Positions 1 to 12,695 of a stretch of DNA of 64,000 nucleotides are shown here, piece by piece. Position numbers and translations under genes: made by a program. How positions within the stretch are numbered: position 1 is the stretch's first letter; each line of letters begins with the position of its first letter. Under the pieces are notes generated by a model. The model made no database searches. It saw nothing but the letters and a program-made list of their open reading frames with translations, and was not told the DNA's origin. Source of the stretch: Membranipora membranacea (Eukaryota; Bryozoa; Gymnolaemata; Cheilostomatida; Membraniporidae); contig OU612065.1 in assembly GCA_914767715.1 (NCBI GenBank), positions 14,138,001 to 14,202,000 on the forward strand, read 5' to 3'.

Positions 1-193
1 TATCTGGGCCTCTCACATGCTGCTCTTCACAATACACTAATCTCTCAGATTGGTGTATCACTTGAGATTAAAATTTATATATATAGGTGTCCAAATTTCC
101 TGGTCATTATCATAGTTGAGTAGGAAGATTCTGGCTGAACAGGATACAGCCATATAATCATTTGTGTCTGTAACATTTGTTTGCTTATCTTAG

Positions 194-873
194 ATCGACA
201 GTATCATCCATCGGATCGATATCAATGGCATCAAGCATGGACAGGGACCTCGATGAAGAAGACTTGGATGAGACATCTTATGAGAGAGTGGAGACTAGCG
301 ACACAGATATAGACAATGACTCAGATGGCAGGGGTAGTAAAAATGAAAAGGTAATTATGCAGCTTTTACCCACTGATCACGTCGAAAATATTATTTTTTT
401 GCTTATGCAACTTCCGATCAAAAGCTTCCAGAAATCTTTTTGACAACCAAAGTTTTGAAACTTGGGAACTATAATTGCACAATCAGTGCTGGCGAAGCAA
501 AAGTGGCGGCGGCTTTTCTACTAATTTCACCATTAACATAATGCATGATTGACGTAGATAGCCTATGATTGGTCATGTTTCCTTGATATTGCGTGTCAAA
601 AACTTGCATGAATTTTTTTTAAATTATATGTTGGATGACCTCTATGGTCTGAGTTCGGAATTGTTAGATTGTTATGGTCAGTTTGGCTGAGCTTGTTGTT
701 TGTCTGGCACGATTTAAGTTTTTCAAATAGAATTCCTAGAACCACACCTTGAAGTTTAAATAAGCACATTGTTTGACTCTAATCCATTCATGGTGACACC
801 TGTAATTTGTCTTCTTGACTTTATTATGCAAACTTATCAATCTCTGTTACAGGGCTCCAAGAGGTTCATGTAA
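194..873 (+). CDS. 3' end of an Hv1-like paralog (acidic C-terminal tail), partial
   Basis: The exon at 194-350 follows a cttag acceptor and ends at a gtaatt donor. It enters in phase 2 and leaves in phase 0, exactly like the penultimate exon (14308-14467) of the Hv1-like gene downstream. The encoded tails are similar: a serine/glycine stretch (VSSIGSISMASS versus VSSVGSLGSALSS), a long run rich in Asp/Glu/Ser, and a GRG motif near the end. A short terminal exon is proposed at 853-873 after a ctgttacag acceptor, coding GSKRFM then TAA. The rest of the gene lies upstream of the window, so the channel domain is not seen. I infer a tandem gene duplication. The terminal exon is the least certain part; a similar short reading (GWFMQW-stop) follows a cttt-cag acceptor near 7250. 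Confidence 0.55.
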
Positions 874-3240
874 ATATTTTGACCTGTGCGGAGGCTGATT
901 CTTGACCAACATAGAAAGGTCAAAACGATGTCTTATGTCTCCTTACCAGACCTACCGAGCGTGGCACTGGGGGCATATGATGAATGAAATCACGCCGGCG
1001 AGTGATGAAAGCTGTTTGCGGAGAGAGCAAGTGAGTCGGTGCATTGATCTTCACAGAAATCCTCGACGGTGCTTAATTCATAATTTTTAATAATCTCATG
1101 TTGCCATTGACATTATACTTTCTCACTACATTCTATAACATACTCATGACCAGATTTCCACATGGTGCTTATTTTTATAACGATAGCGCCTTCAAACCTG
1201 GTTATTGCTATCAATGAGGCTCAAACTATAAAATAACATGAAACCTTACTTTCCCAATTACATACTTATCGATGTCTAAGCATATTTCTTTCCTTGTTAT
1301 TTTTTTCAAACAATGACCTTTACGGCGATTATAAATCATTTTTATTCATTATACCGTCATGACGATTGTGGGTCATTTCCACTAACCTCTATGTACCATA
1401 AAAACTTGTATTACATCCATTTTACGCTTTTGTATAGACTGTTGTCGTTTATGGCACTCATTCATTCCTAGCTTTTTTTCTAAGCCTGTTCTGACCTGTT
1501 GATGGTTCCTTTTGGGAAAGAATCACTAGCAAATAGAATTTTGTTATTTGTTTCTCTAAAGCTTTGTCTGTATTATATCATATATCTTCAATCTACAACC
1601 ATACACTTTTTGGGGTTAGGTAGTGATGGTGATTGGTACTCATGTTTATTGCAGGTCTATTTCTCCATAAGTCAGGTGTTTGGGGCATAAAGTTTACATT
1701 AACCATAGAGAAATTGACCTGCAGAAAAAATCCATGTGATTGGTTCAATGAACTCCCTCAGGGAGAGGGTGTTTATTGATTCGAGGAACCTCTTGGTCAT
1801 TGACCTTCTATCCTGAAGTGAGTTTCACGTGGTCGGTGCTGGAATTGGTTTATGGTCAATACTGAAACTGAGGGATGTGAAACGCATAGCGGACTGGTAA
1901 ATGAAATAGAAACATGAAGATTTAAACAAAAAATAGAAGCTTATTCATCCTATACACACTGAAAAGCTAAATTGTCAAGCGTTATGCTAACTGCATGCCT
2001 GATTTGCTCACCTTCAGAAATATGTAAAAAAAGAAAAATACGCAAAAATATTTATTGTTATTTTTAATGACAACATTAAAAAACTCACATTATTACAATT
2101 TGCCTCATGCGCTGGGGAAAATTTTGTGTTGAGCGCATCATCTCAAATCTACCACCTCCTAAGTTTTATGTCAGCGAAAACAGTGCAAATAGAGGCCTGT
2201 CATTGTTTTGAAATCCGGAAACTGCCATACACTTCTCAAATAAGATGGAAATGTAATTTTAATTTATATTAGTGTAAGTTATGTTATTTGCAATCAATTT
2301 TCACAGTTGAGTACATGCGAGCTAGCGAGCTATTAAAGTGACAATGGTGAGAGTATTCCCAACAGGACATTAAAACCTAGTGTAATATGTATTTGACAAA
2401 AGTTATCACACACAAAAATTTTTATGTTACAACAAAACACTAACTTACATATATACATTCAAATGCAGTTAAAGTCTTTTATATCGTCTAAAAGGGTATT
2501 ACTGTATATCTTGTAAGAAATGGTATCTCCTAAAATTGAATATGGGAAGCCAAAAAAAGACCCTAAGAATTTTGTACCTGATAACTTTTTCTGATGCTTT
2601 TACACACGCCAGCAATGAGAAAAGCCATAAATAGTAATAATGCCTAACCAAACTTTCAAACTCTAATCAACGCGATCACAGAGTAAGGATATCCTAACTC
2701 TGTGATGCTATGCTATATTTTTTATTTCTTAATTCAAGATCCAAGCTAAAATTGCTTGAATGGAATATATAATCAGCACATCAATTCAAATAGTAAGATA
2801 ATCACAGCAAATTACATTCATCTCAGGTTAAGCAACTACCAGTCCTGTCATAGAGTTATTATAAAACTAAGAATATCCTCTGCTAGGCTTGAAGTTACTT
2901 CATTTGGGCATTCGTCCAGACAGGAACCATAATGAGTCATTAATAAAAGTTATTAATGACTCATTAATAACTTTTATGGTCTGACAATAAAAGTATATAT
3001 ATATATATTAAGCTGTAACTGCACAGCGTGACTGGCGTTATAGCGTGACTGGCGTTATAGCGGTTACGCTAAGTCTAAACTAAACTTCAGTAATTTCCTG
3101 TTGCTTCTATTGCTGGCAAGAGTTACACCGGAATATATAATGCAATATATATATATACAATAAAGCCTCATGTCATATTTAGTAAACCTTACTCATGTAT
3201 GCAAAGATTATAACGTAATCAGGGTATAATTAGGCCTTCT
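554..3240. repeat. Tandem duplication, copy A (2.69 kb)
   Basis: This segment is repeated immediately downstream, starting with the shared gtagatagcctatgattgg at 554 and 3241. The copies differ only by scattered substitutions and a few indels. Copy A has about 60 bp near 4663's counterpart (1975-2040) that copy B lacks, and an extra hairpin plus AT run at about 2942-3010. It contains the proposed terminal exon of the upstream gene and its 3' flank. A 63-codon open frame at 1499-1690 is present in both copies only because the DNA is duplicated; I see no splice sites or composition that make it a gene. Confidence 0.9.
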
Positions 3241-6200
3241 GTAGATAGCCTATGATTGGTCATGTTTCTTTGATATTGCGTGTCAAAAACTGGCATGAAT
3301 TTTTTTTAAATTATATGTTGGATGACCTCTATGGTCTGAGTTCGGAATTGTTAGATTGTTATGGTCAGTTTGGCTGAGCTTGTTGTTTGTCTGGCACGAT
3401 TTAACTTTTTCAAATAGAATTCCTAGAACCACACCTTGAAGTTTAAATAAGCACATTGTTTGACTCTAATCCATTCATGGTGACACCTGTAATTTGTCTT
3501 CTTGACTTTATTATGCAAACTTATCAATCTCTGTTACAGGGCTCCAAGAGGTTCATGTAAATATTTTGAACTGTGCGGAGGCTGATTCTTGACCAACATA
3601 GAAAGGTCAAAACGATGACTTATGTCTCCTTACCAGACCTACCGAGCGTGGCACTGGGGGCATATGATGAATGAAATCACGCCGGCGAGTGATGAAAGCT
3701 GTTTGCGGAGAGAGCAAGTGAGTCGGTGCATTGATCTTCACAGAAATCCTCGACGGTGCTTAATTCATAATTTTTAATAATCTCATGTTGCCATTGACAT
3801 TATACTTTCTCACTACATTCTATAACATACTCATGACCAGATTTCCACATGGTGCTTATTTTTATAACGATAGCGCCTTCAAACCTGGTTATTGCTATCA
3901 ATGAGGCTCAAACTATAAAATAACATGAAACCTTACTTTCCCAATTACATACTTATCGATGTCTAAGCATATTTCTTTCCTTGTTATTTTTTTCAAACAA
4001 TGACCTTTACGGCAATTATAAATCATTTTTATTCATTTTACCGTCATGACGATTGTGGGTCATTTCCACTAACCTCTATGTACCATAAAAACTTGTATGA
4101 CATCCATTTTACGCTTTTGTATAGACTGTTGTCGTTTATGGCACTCATTCATTCCTAGCTTTTTTTCTAAGCCTGTTCTGACCTGTTGATGGTTCCTTAT
4201 GGGAAAGGATCACTTGCAAATAGAATTTTGTTATTTGTTTCTCTAAAGCTTTGTCTGTATTATATCATATATCTTCAATCTACAACCATACACTTTTTGG
4301 GGTTAGGTAGTGATGGTGATTGGTACTCATGTTTATTGCAGGTCTATTTCTCCATAAGTCAGGTGTTTGGGGCATAAAGTTTACATTAATCATAGAGAAA
4401 TTGACCTGCAGAAAAAATCCATGTGATTGGTTCAATGAACTCCCTCAGGGAGAGGGTGTTTATTGATTTGTGGAACCTCTTGGTCATTGACCTTCTATCA
4501 TGAAATGTGTTTCACGTGGTCGGTGCTGGAATTGGTTTATGGTCAATACTGAAACTGAGGGATGTGAAACGCATAGCAGACTGATAAATGAAATAGAGAC
4601 ATGAAGATTTAAACAAAAAACAGAAGCTTATTCATCCTATACACACTGAAAAGCTAAATTGTCAGAAATATTTATTGTTATTTTTAATGACAACATTAAA
4701 AAACTCACATTATTACAATTTGTCCTCATGCGCTGGGGAAAATTTTGTGTTAAACGCATCATCTCAAATCTACCACCTCCTAAGTTTTATGTCAGCGACA
4801 ACAGTGCAAATAGAGGCCTGTCATTGTTGTGAAATCTGGAAACTGCCATACACTTCTCATATAAGATGGAAATGTAATTTTAATTTATATTAGTGTAAGT
4901 TATGTTATTTGCAGTCAATTTTCACAGTCGAGTACATGCGAGCTAGCGAGCTATTAAAGTGACAATGGTGAGAGTATTCCCAACAGGACATTGAAACCAA
5001 GTGTAATACGTATTTGCCAAAAGTTATCACACACCAAAAGTTTTAATGTTACAACAAAACAATAACTTACATAAATACATTCAAATGCAGTTAAAGTCTT
5101 TTATATCGTCTAAAAGGGTATTACTGTATATCTTGTAAGAAATGGTATCTCCTAAAATTGAATATGGGAAGCCAAAAAAAGACCCTAAGAATTTTGTACC
5201 TGATACCTTTTTCTGATGCTTTTACACAAGCCAGCAATGAGAAAAGCCATAAATAGTAATAATGCCTAACCAAACTTTCAAACTCTAATCAACGCAATCA
5301 CAGAGTAAGGATATCCTAACTCTGTGATGCTATGCTATATTTTTTATTTCTTAATTCAAGATCCAAGCTAAAATTGCTTGAATGGAATATATAATCAGCA
5401 CATGAATTCAAATAGTAAGATAATCACAGCAAATTACATTCATCTCAGGTTAAGCAACTACCGGTCCTGTCATAGAGTTAGTTATAAAACTAAGAATATC
5501 CTCTGCTAGGCTTAAGTTACTTCATTTGGGCATTCGTCCAGACAGGAACCATAATGAGTCATTAAGCTGCAACTGCACAGCCTGACTGGCGTTATGGTTG
5601 TCTGAGCCCCCCAGACTTTTGCCCCTCGCCCGACGGCCCCCCGGCGAAGGAAAGTCTGAGAACAATGCAGGATCTTGCCGGAGTTGTCTGCTCTTGAGTG
5701 TTTTAAGTTAATCAAGGGGAGCACTAAAACTGCAATATCTATTGATTTCTATTCATGCCACCTACTATATTGCTCCAGGTATGAGAGTTTTCCAGTCAGA
5801 CTCTGGGAAAGGTAGCCTCATGTTTGGGAAATACCCATGAGCAGAGATATTCACTGCCAAGTAGTGAAGAAAATGTCAGCCAGAATTTCTTTCATTTTGA
5901 ATAAGGGCGGTCATTCATGACATTGACAAAAGGTCATACAATGTGCATTATTGGACCCTAGGCTATATGAAGTAAGATTAATGGAGAAGTAATGAGAGGA
6001 AAAATCCAAGGAAATCCTGCAAAGTGCGTAGACCATACCCGACAAGTCTCCCTTTTTGGTAGGGAGCCTCCCAGTTTTTAGGGGTATTTTCCACCTCCTC
6101 CCTATCTCCCTTTTTCCTCCCTTTTCTCAGCTTCCTTCACCAAGAAGACTTTTTAAGCTTCTCGTTGCAAGAAAAACTATGTTTTCCTACCCCCACAGTA

Positions 6201-6645
6201 CATATAACTATATATAATTGCCTATTAACATACTATCTCTCCTCGTTCGGATACAGTGCAACAATATAATTTGTAAAATCAGGTAAAATTAGGCATTTCA
6301 TAATATGAACGCTCTAGTGTTGGCCTAAAGTAAATGACAACAAGGGCCAGATTACACCTTCACTGCGGGACGTGCAGGGTGGTACTCCGGGTCGGGACTT
6401 TGTCCGTGGAGACCTCCTGATTTCTGGGTCTACCAACTTGTCATGTATGGCGTAGACTAGCATTATAGTGGTTATGCTAAGTCTAAACTAAACTTCAGTA
6501 ATTTCCTGGTGCTTCTATTGCTGGCAAGAGTTACACCGGAATATATAATGCAATATATATATATACAATAAAGCCTCATGTCATATTTAGTAAACCTTAC
6601 TTATGTATGCAAAGATTATAAAGTAATCAGGGTATAATTAGGTCT
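3241..6645. repeat. Tandem duplication, copy B, interrupted by an inserted element
   Basis: This is the second copy of the 2.69-kb unit. Homology to copy A runs from 3241 to about 5597 and resumes at about 6460, ending near 6645 (shared ctaaactaaacttcag and atcagggtataattagg blocks). The intervening 0.86 kb is absent from copy A, so copy A acts as a natural empty site. The copies are close enough that the duplication is fairly recent, and the insertion is younger still. Confidence 0.88.
5600..6457. mobile_element. Inserted element with GC-rich hairpin end, copy 1
   Basis: An 858-bp block present only in copy B of the duplication. It starts GTCTGAGCCCCCCAGAC, where nested inverted repeats (CAGACTTT with AAAGTCTG, plus the C-rich/G-rich strands) can form a GC-rich hairpin, and it ends GTAGAC. 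The first 434 bp (5600-6033) recur in opposite orientation at 44960-45387 and, truncated, at 21584-21772. The flanks carry similar 9-mers (gcgttatgg at left, gcattatag at right), which could be a target-site duplication that has diverged. No coding capacity is visible, so it must be non-autonomous. The superfamily is not clear to me. Confidence 0.7.
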
Positions 6646-6770
6646 TCTGTTTCCCTAAAGGTAATTACAAAACTTGATTACGTGAGTATAATATAACGTA
6701 CATGTCAAATGTCTGCTTTTGACACCACCAAGAGTGAGATATGAAAGAGCTTCTATTGCAGGTTAGATAC

Positions 6771-6836
6771 ATAGGCATCTGGAGTTACAAGCATGTCCAG
6801 TATCAACCACCCTTGCTTGTAACTCCAGATGCCTAT
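6771..6836. repeat. 66-bp perfect hairpin insertion with 10-bp direct repeats
   Basis: Two 23-nt arms (6771-6793 and 6814-6836, starting ataggcatctggagttac) are perfect inverted complements around a 20-nt loop. Identical 10-bp direct repeats, ggttagatac, flank it at 6761-6770 and 6837-6846. That is the structure expected of a short insertion that duplicated its target. No protein is encoded. Confidence 0.8.
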
Positions 6837-7785
6837 GGTTAGATACCCAACCATATATCGAATTGTCCATACTGCCCCTAGGCTGTTTTACTGCCCTTAA
6901 CATGTTAGCATGATCTTCTTTCTCTTTTGTCGACCCAATAAGTAATTAAAGAGATAAAAAATTATTTATGCATCTCGTTAGCAATTTTAAGATTTTCACG
7001 AAATGGGTTTTATCATGGCTGTTCCAGTAACCCAACAACTCCATGGCAAAATCGTATAACAGACACAGTGACCGGAGATCATCAAGACCAGAGAAATGAC
7101 AGTGTCTTTATCAAAGTGATAATACTATAGGACTGATCAAGCTCCTCGTGAGATTCTCTTATGGCCTTCCAATACATTTTTTAACTTTAATTTATTTTAC
7201 CCAATTTTATGACTGTCATTTTCTTCATAAACCTTATTTTCCCCTTTCAGGGATGGTTCATGCAATGGTAAAAGAAAACAATGTGACAGTGATGGTGAGG
7301 ATGGTTTGGTATTAAATAATAATTAATCACTGTATCGTATTCGAACTGCAATCACTGCGCTTCTGATATTAGCCTGAGAACTTATATCAAGGATATAAAT
7401 GAGCGAATGAGGGACGACAACCTTATACTCTAGGATGCTAAGGCTATGTTATTGGTATGTCTGAATTCACATCTGGTACTTGAGCACTCATTGAGGGCTT
7501 GTTTTGTCTTATATCTACATGTTATTATCTGAAAGCAGCCACTTGTTGCTTGTTGTATGAAGCCGTAGCAGCGAAGAAGAGGATAAATTTCAACTTGACT
7601 GGGTAAAACCATTTCTATTGGAAGCCACATCAAACGTAAACACCAGGTGGCAATCAAAATTCTCATAACATATTCTGTATCTATTTGAGATTGTTCTGTT
7701 ACGATACTTTGCGGCTGATGCCTAAAACTACAAAGGTTTACTGAAGGGGAATTTTCGTTTTCTCAAAAACTGACAATAGCTGACC

Positions 7786-10700
7786 ATGTCTGAGAAACCA
7801 ATTAGACGCAAGATGGCGACGCACATATTGGAGAAAGCACCAGAACCTGAAGTTAAAAGGTAATGCATACTTATCATATTATTATTGCTTATTCTTTTTT
7901 CATGTGATTGGTCATTTAGAGACATGTACATGATGTTGCTACCCAAAACCTCTTGATTAACAGCAAAGCATACATTTTCTGCTTCTACCATGTCTTTGGT
8001 AGTGGTATCCACATTCACAAAGATTGCCCAGATGCAACAGTCAATTTAATTTTCTATCCAGAATTAAATATCAATAGCAATTTGCATAGGCACAGCAAAT
8101 TGGATGGACTTTTTTCTGATTAGATATCAAGCCCAAAGCTACCATATAACTGTTGGTATCTGGCCTGTCAGGGCATCAGGTACATCCGCAAACTCACGCT
8201 AATTCACATGCAAATCTCATTCTGTGAAGTCCTGCAGTGTTATGTTTGAGTGAATATCTCGATGTTATCAGTGCTAGGCTGCCCATCCCAAGTGCCCACC
8301 CCACCTGAACCGACACACCCATGTCAAGAAATGTCAAATGTAGGCATGGAGATTCAATTTCGCATTTAATAAGTTGGTAACCTTGCAGCTGTTAAACATA
8401 TAAAACTCTTTTTACTTTTTGCTTTTAGACCAAGAGAATATCTGTCTGATGCAATTACGCATCGGTATTTTATGATGACTCTTCTGATTATTGCTGTAGT
8501 TGATGCTCTATTTGCTGCTACCAGCCTTACTGCCGATATATTGGCCATCCAATCAGGTAGAGTGAAAACCAAATTAATTAATCAGACATGCTGACACACA
8601 CCAGTATTTGTCCACAGTAGATCGTGGTTACATCAATACTTAAACTACCTTTTGGAATCTTTGTACTTTTTGTCATCACATTTTTATAAAGAAATGAAAC
8701 AAATTATTAATTATTAATGAAAAAACCAAAAATTTTGCACTCAAAATCAAACATATGTATGATCTAAGTAAAATATGGATGTTAGCAAATACTTGACAGG
8801 TAGTCTAAGCTATGAAGGTCCTCATTATCAAAACAGTGAAATCATATCTATACACCACGGCATCTATACACCTTTCCCACATCTTTCACAGCCGACGCAA
8901 ATGGTGATAGTCCTGTTCTGACCATTTATTGAGCAGTCTTCAAAATATTAAAAAGAGAAAAACAAGAGTTGAAAACATAAAACTTTCCCACAGCCTTAGA
9001 TAATTGGTCAACATCCTTTCAGCTGCTTTCGGTTGCCTATCTCTTGAACTCCCATTATAGGAGCCTGACCGTGTAGTTTGGGTCATTTATCGTTGATTTG
9101 ATTAATTGAGAAAAATCTTCAAAGAGGTCTTTACCTGAGGAATAATTATCTGCAAAAAAACACGTGGTGGTAAATTTTTTTATAACTTGTCTCATTTTTT
9201 ACTTGTGTAAGGGACCAATAAATCACAAAGCAACAATCGCATTATCATTTATAGGGTATCCACCATAAGTACAGACAATATGATCCTTGACATATGGGAT
9301 GAAGATAAATAGGGTTTCTTAGTACAGTATAGTGCAGGCACACAGGGCCCTAAGATAAAACATAAACTAAAAATATAGGACGCCCTCATATCTTTTGGGT
9401 TTATGGTCTACTTCAACAATACAGGCTCATTTCCTTTCCAGTTCTTTTCCTTACACACAAGAATTTCCCACATTGAGCCCATAAATGAAGCCAACTATAT
9501 AACATTAGCTTTTGAAGAGTGCAGGGAAAATTATTTGCCATATCAAGAGCTTTTATTATTCTTTACAGAACGTGAGACTGTTTGCAATACACGAGAAGTG
9601 TTGACTATTTTATATGACGGGCATCGAGGTAATATGGATGACTGGTTTGAGAGTCATACAGCGGATGAGCTGCTCGAGGAGGTCCGAGACAGGGGCGGTC
9701 CAACTCTGCTCTCCAGGCTTAGTAGAGATATTAATCCTGATGTAATAGAGGTGTGTATTATGAGGACCAAATGTGCTGTTTAAAGATGTGGTAATATCAT
9801 GAAATAATATTTGTTAAAATACATAATTACTAAATTAATAACAGCATATTTAGGTTGTTTATATTTATTTTGTTCCCCTATATCATACAAATATTATTCC
9901 ATAAGATTACTGTACTATAAATTATCTTTCTTTTATGACATTGAATCCATCATTCTGACAAATGCTTTACATAATGTGCTTGACTTGACTACTTTACTTC
10001 AGAATGGTTCATTTACTACTTCATTCTTTTTTCCCCTTTTCTCCTTTTTTTTCCTACACATGTACCAAAATCTTTGACAGGTTATTGGAAACATCCTACC
10101 ATGTCTGCCAAATATTGTTATAGTGACAACCGAATGATAATCTTGTTTACACTGATTTTTAAAGGTGAGGCCAGGTGAGGGTGGCTACACAACCAACCCA
10201 AACTATGACAGGGATTCTGGTAGTTCTCAGGCTGACACAGATATGACTGACCATGCTCACAAAGATACCATATCATCATCTGATCTCTTCCTTATATCTC
10301 AGGCGTTCAGATATGCTAGTCTGATACTTGTTTGTATCATGTTCATAATTGTAAGTATTATTGAAGCTAATGTGCACATCATTGCTAGCTGCCTCACAAG
10401 TCAGCTCTTATGTCAGATCTTACATGACCAAGTGCAAGAGGACTGGGTTTTAGTGGGAGGAATTTCACAGAATTTAGCGATGAGTAGACAAAATTCATTC
10501 TTTTCCAATGAGATAACATTCCATAGGATCCAATTTTCTCATCAGTTAATCTCTGTAAATTATGTGGTGGACAGCTTTTAAGAATTCTGAGGAAAGAAGC
10601 CTGAAGCCAAAGAAAATTATATTTATATATATAATTCAGAAAATTACCTAAAATGTGAGACCTATTACTGAGATAATACTGCTAATTCATGGTAACCACA

Positions 10701-12658
10701 TGAACAATAATCCTACACATAACCTGCTATTTGTTCTGATTTTTAAAATTCTTTGGGAGGTAATTGATATTTTTGTGGTCAGAATTACGTACAGTGTTGC
10801 CAGCATGTCTGATATTATGATTTTTTTTCCTTTTTTTGTAGAAAATGGTGCGGATATACGCCCTGAAATGCAAGTTCTTCAAATCGAAATTGCAGGTATT
10901 GTGAACTTCAATATAGACTTTATAGCCAGCAACCGGCTTGAATTATAATGTGTCTCAAGTTCGGATCCTGAACATGAATATTCGGTGTCACATGATTCAG
11001 GGGTCAGCCCGTACCAGAGTGCATCAATGTGCTCCTGTTAGAACTTGGCAAATCAGAGTTTAAATTACTGCGAAGGATTTATTTTCAGTTTTCACACTGA
11101 TCACGGTATCATCATCATTCACATTCTCTATTATAATTTATGCTAAATACTGACTAAAATAAACAATAAGCTGACAGTTGTTTTGCTGAGACAAGAATGT
11201 CTCATCTGCCAGAGAAAAATTTGTGCATCTCACTTAATTGCACCAATGAACTTTGGGTTTAGTTCATTGATTGCACAATCCTCGACTTGAGAGAGTAGCT
11301 AGTTATAGGCCAACTGGGATTGATCATACTTTTCCAATCCCAGTAAAATTTAACAAAGATTAGGACCATTTTATATTTGGAAATTTTTTTTACTGGTTTA
11401 GGTTGAAAATTTTTGACAGCAGAGCTACTTCTACAATCACATTGTCATATGTCCATTTAATGACAATATTACCGATTGAAATTAATCTGTTACTGAAAGA
11501 CTAAACACAAAAAAAAACATGTAAACTGTACATATGTATATCATTCTAAATTAGGTATCCAGCTGCAATAACTTTTCTATATATTTGTAGACCATCGACC
11601 TGGTGGTGATACTCTTATCGTTACCTCTGGATATTCTCTTCTTACCGACAGTCTATCACCACACAGATGCTTACCGTACAGCGATCCCAATTATCTATGA
11701 TGTCACAAGCAGAGTGGCCCGAGTAGTTATCAGTGAGTTGTTGTCAACTTTTATTTTTATGTCTGTTAAACTTATGCTTATTGTGTCTGGAAGCCATTGG
11801 ATTGCATAGAGGAGGATGTTTGTCGCCTTTGTCACAAGCCTTTAAACTTATTCAACAAAGCCCTTGCAGGTCAATGTTTGATGGTGTCTCATCTGGTCTG
11901 GCTGCTTATCTCAGCCATATATGAAATTGAAAGCTAATTTGAGACTGGCTCAATGTTTCACAATGCATCTTCTTTGTTGCAAGCCAAGTTCAACTGGAGA
12001 CTCTTCCCAAATTGTAATTACAAAACACTGACTGTACCTTACACTTTGACCATGGTGAAAAACCTCCATTCATAATTTATGATTAATACATACTAACGCT
12101 GTATATTAATTTTCCAGATTGTCTTATAAACCTACATGAGAAAGACAAGATTCTATTAGCTCAAGAAAAATCAAAATTGAAAGCTTCTCAAAAGAAAAAC
12201 AAATTTGGAAAGGTAACACTACGACACATATAATATAATGCCAAAAAGCCTCCCTCATTTTGATTGCAAGCTCATCTATAAATCATGATCATGTAGCGTT
12301 TGAGTTTGGATGGAGTTTACAGATGACTATAGTGATATTTTATTGTTATTGGCATTGCAATGGTAAGACTGAAATTGAATGGAACAAATTGTAAGCAATG
12401 TGTTTTGAAAAACCTTGTGAGACGATTGTGATATAGGAAGAAAAACAAAGCACAAAATAAAAATTTGTAGATCTAAATCTGTGTGTCATTGATACAACAT
12501 AATAATGTAACAGGTTGATTGGATCATGAACAAATGCTAACTTGCCTTAAAATAGCAAACAAGGCTCTATCATGATGAACAGGCTCTGAGAGAATAACAT
12601 GAGGATTTAACAAGAAAAATGACATGGCTCTTTTCCTCCATTGGTACACAGATCACTA

Positions 12659-12695
<37 letters not shown>

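Noticed and set aside
1499-1690. 63-codon open frame conserved at 4186-4377
   Set aside because: Conserved only because the whole 2.7-kb block is duplicated; no splice context or recognisable protein.
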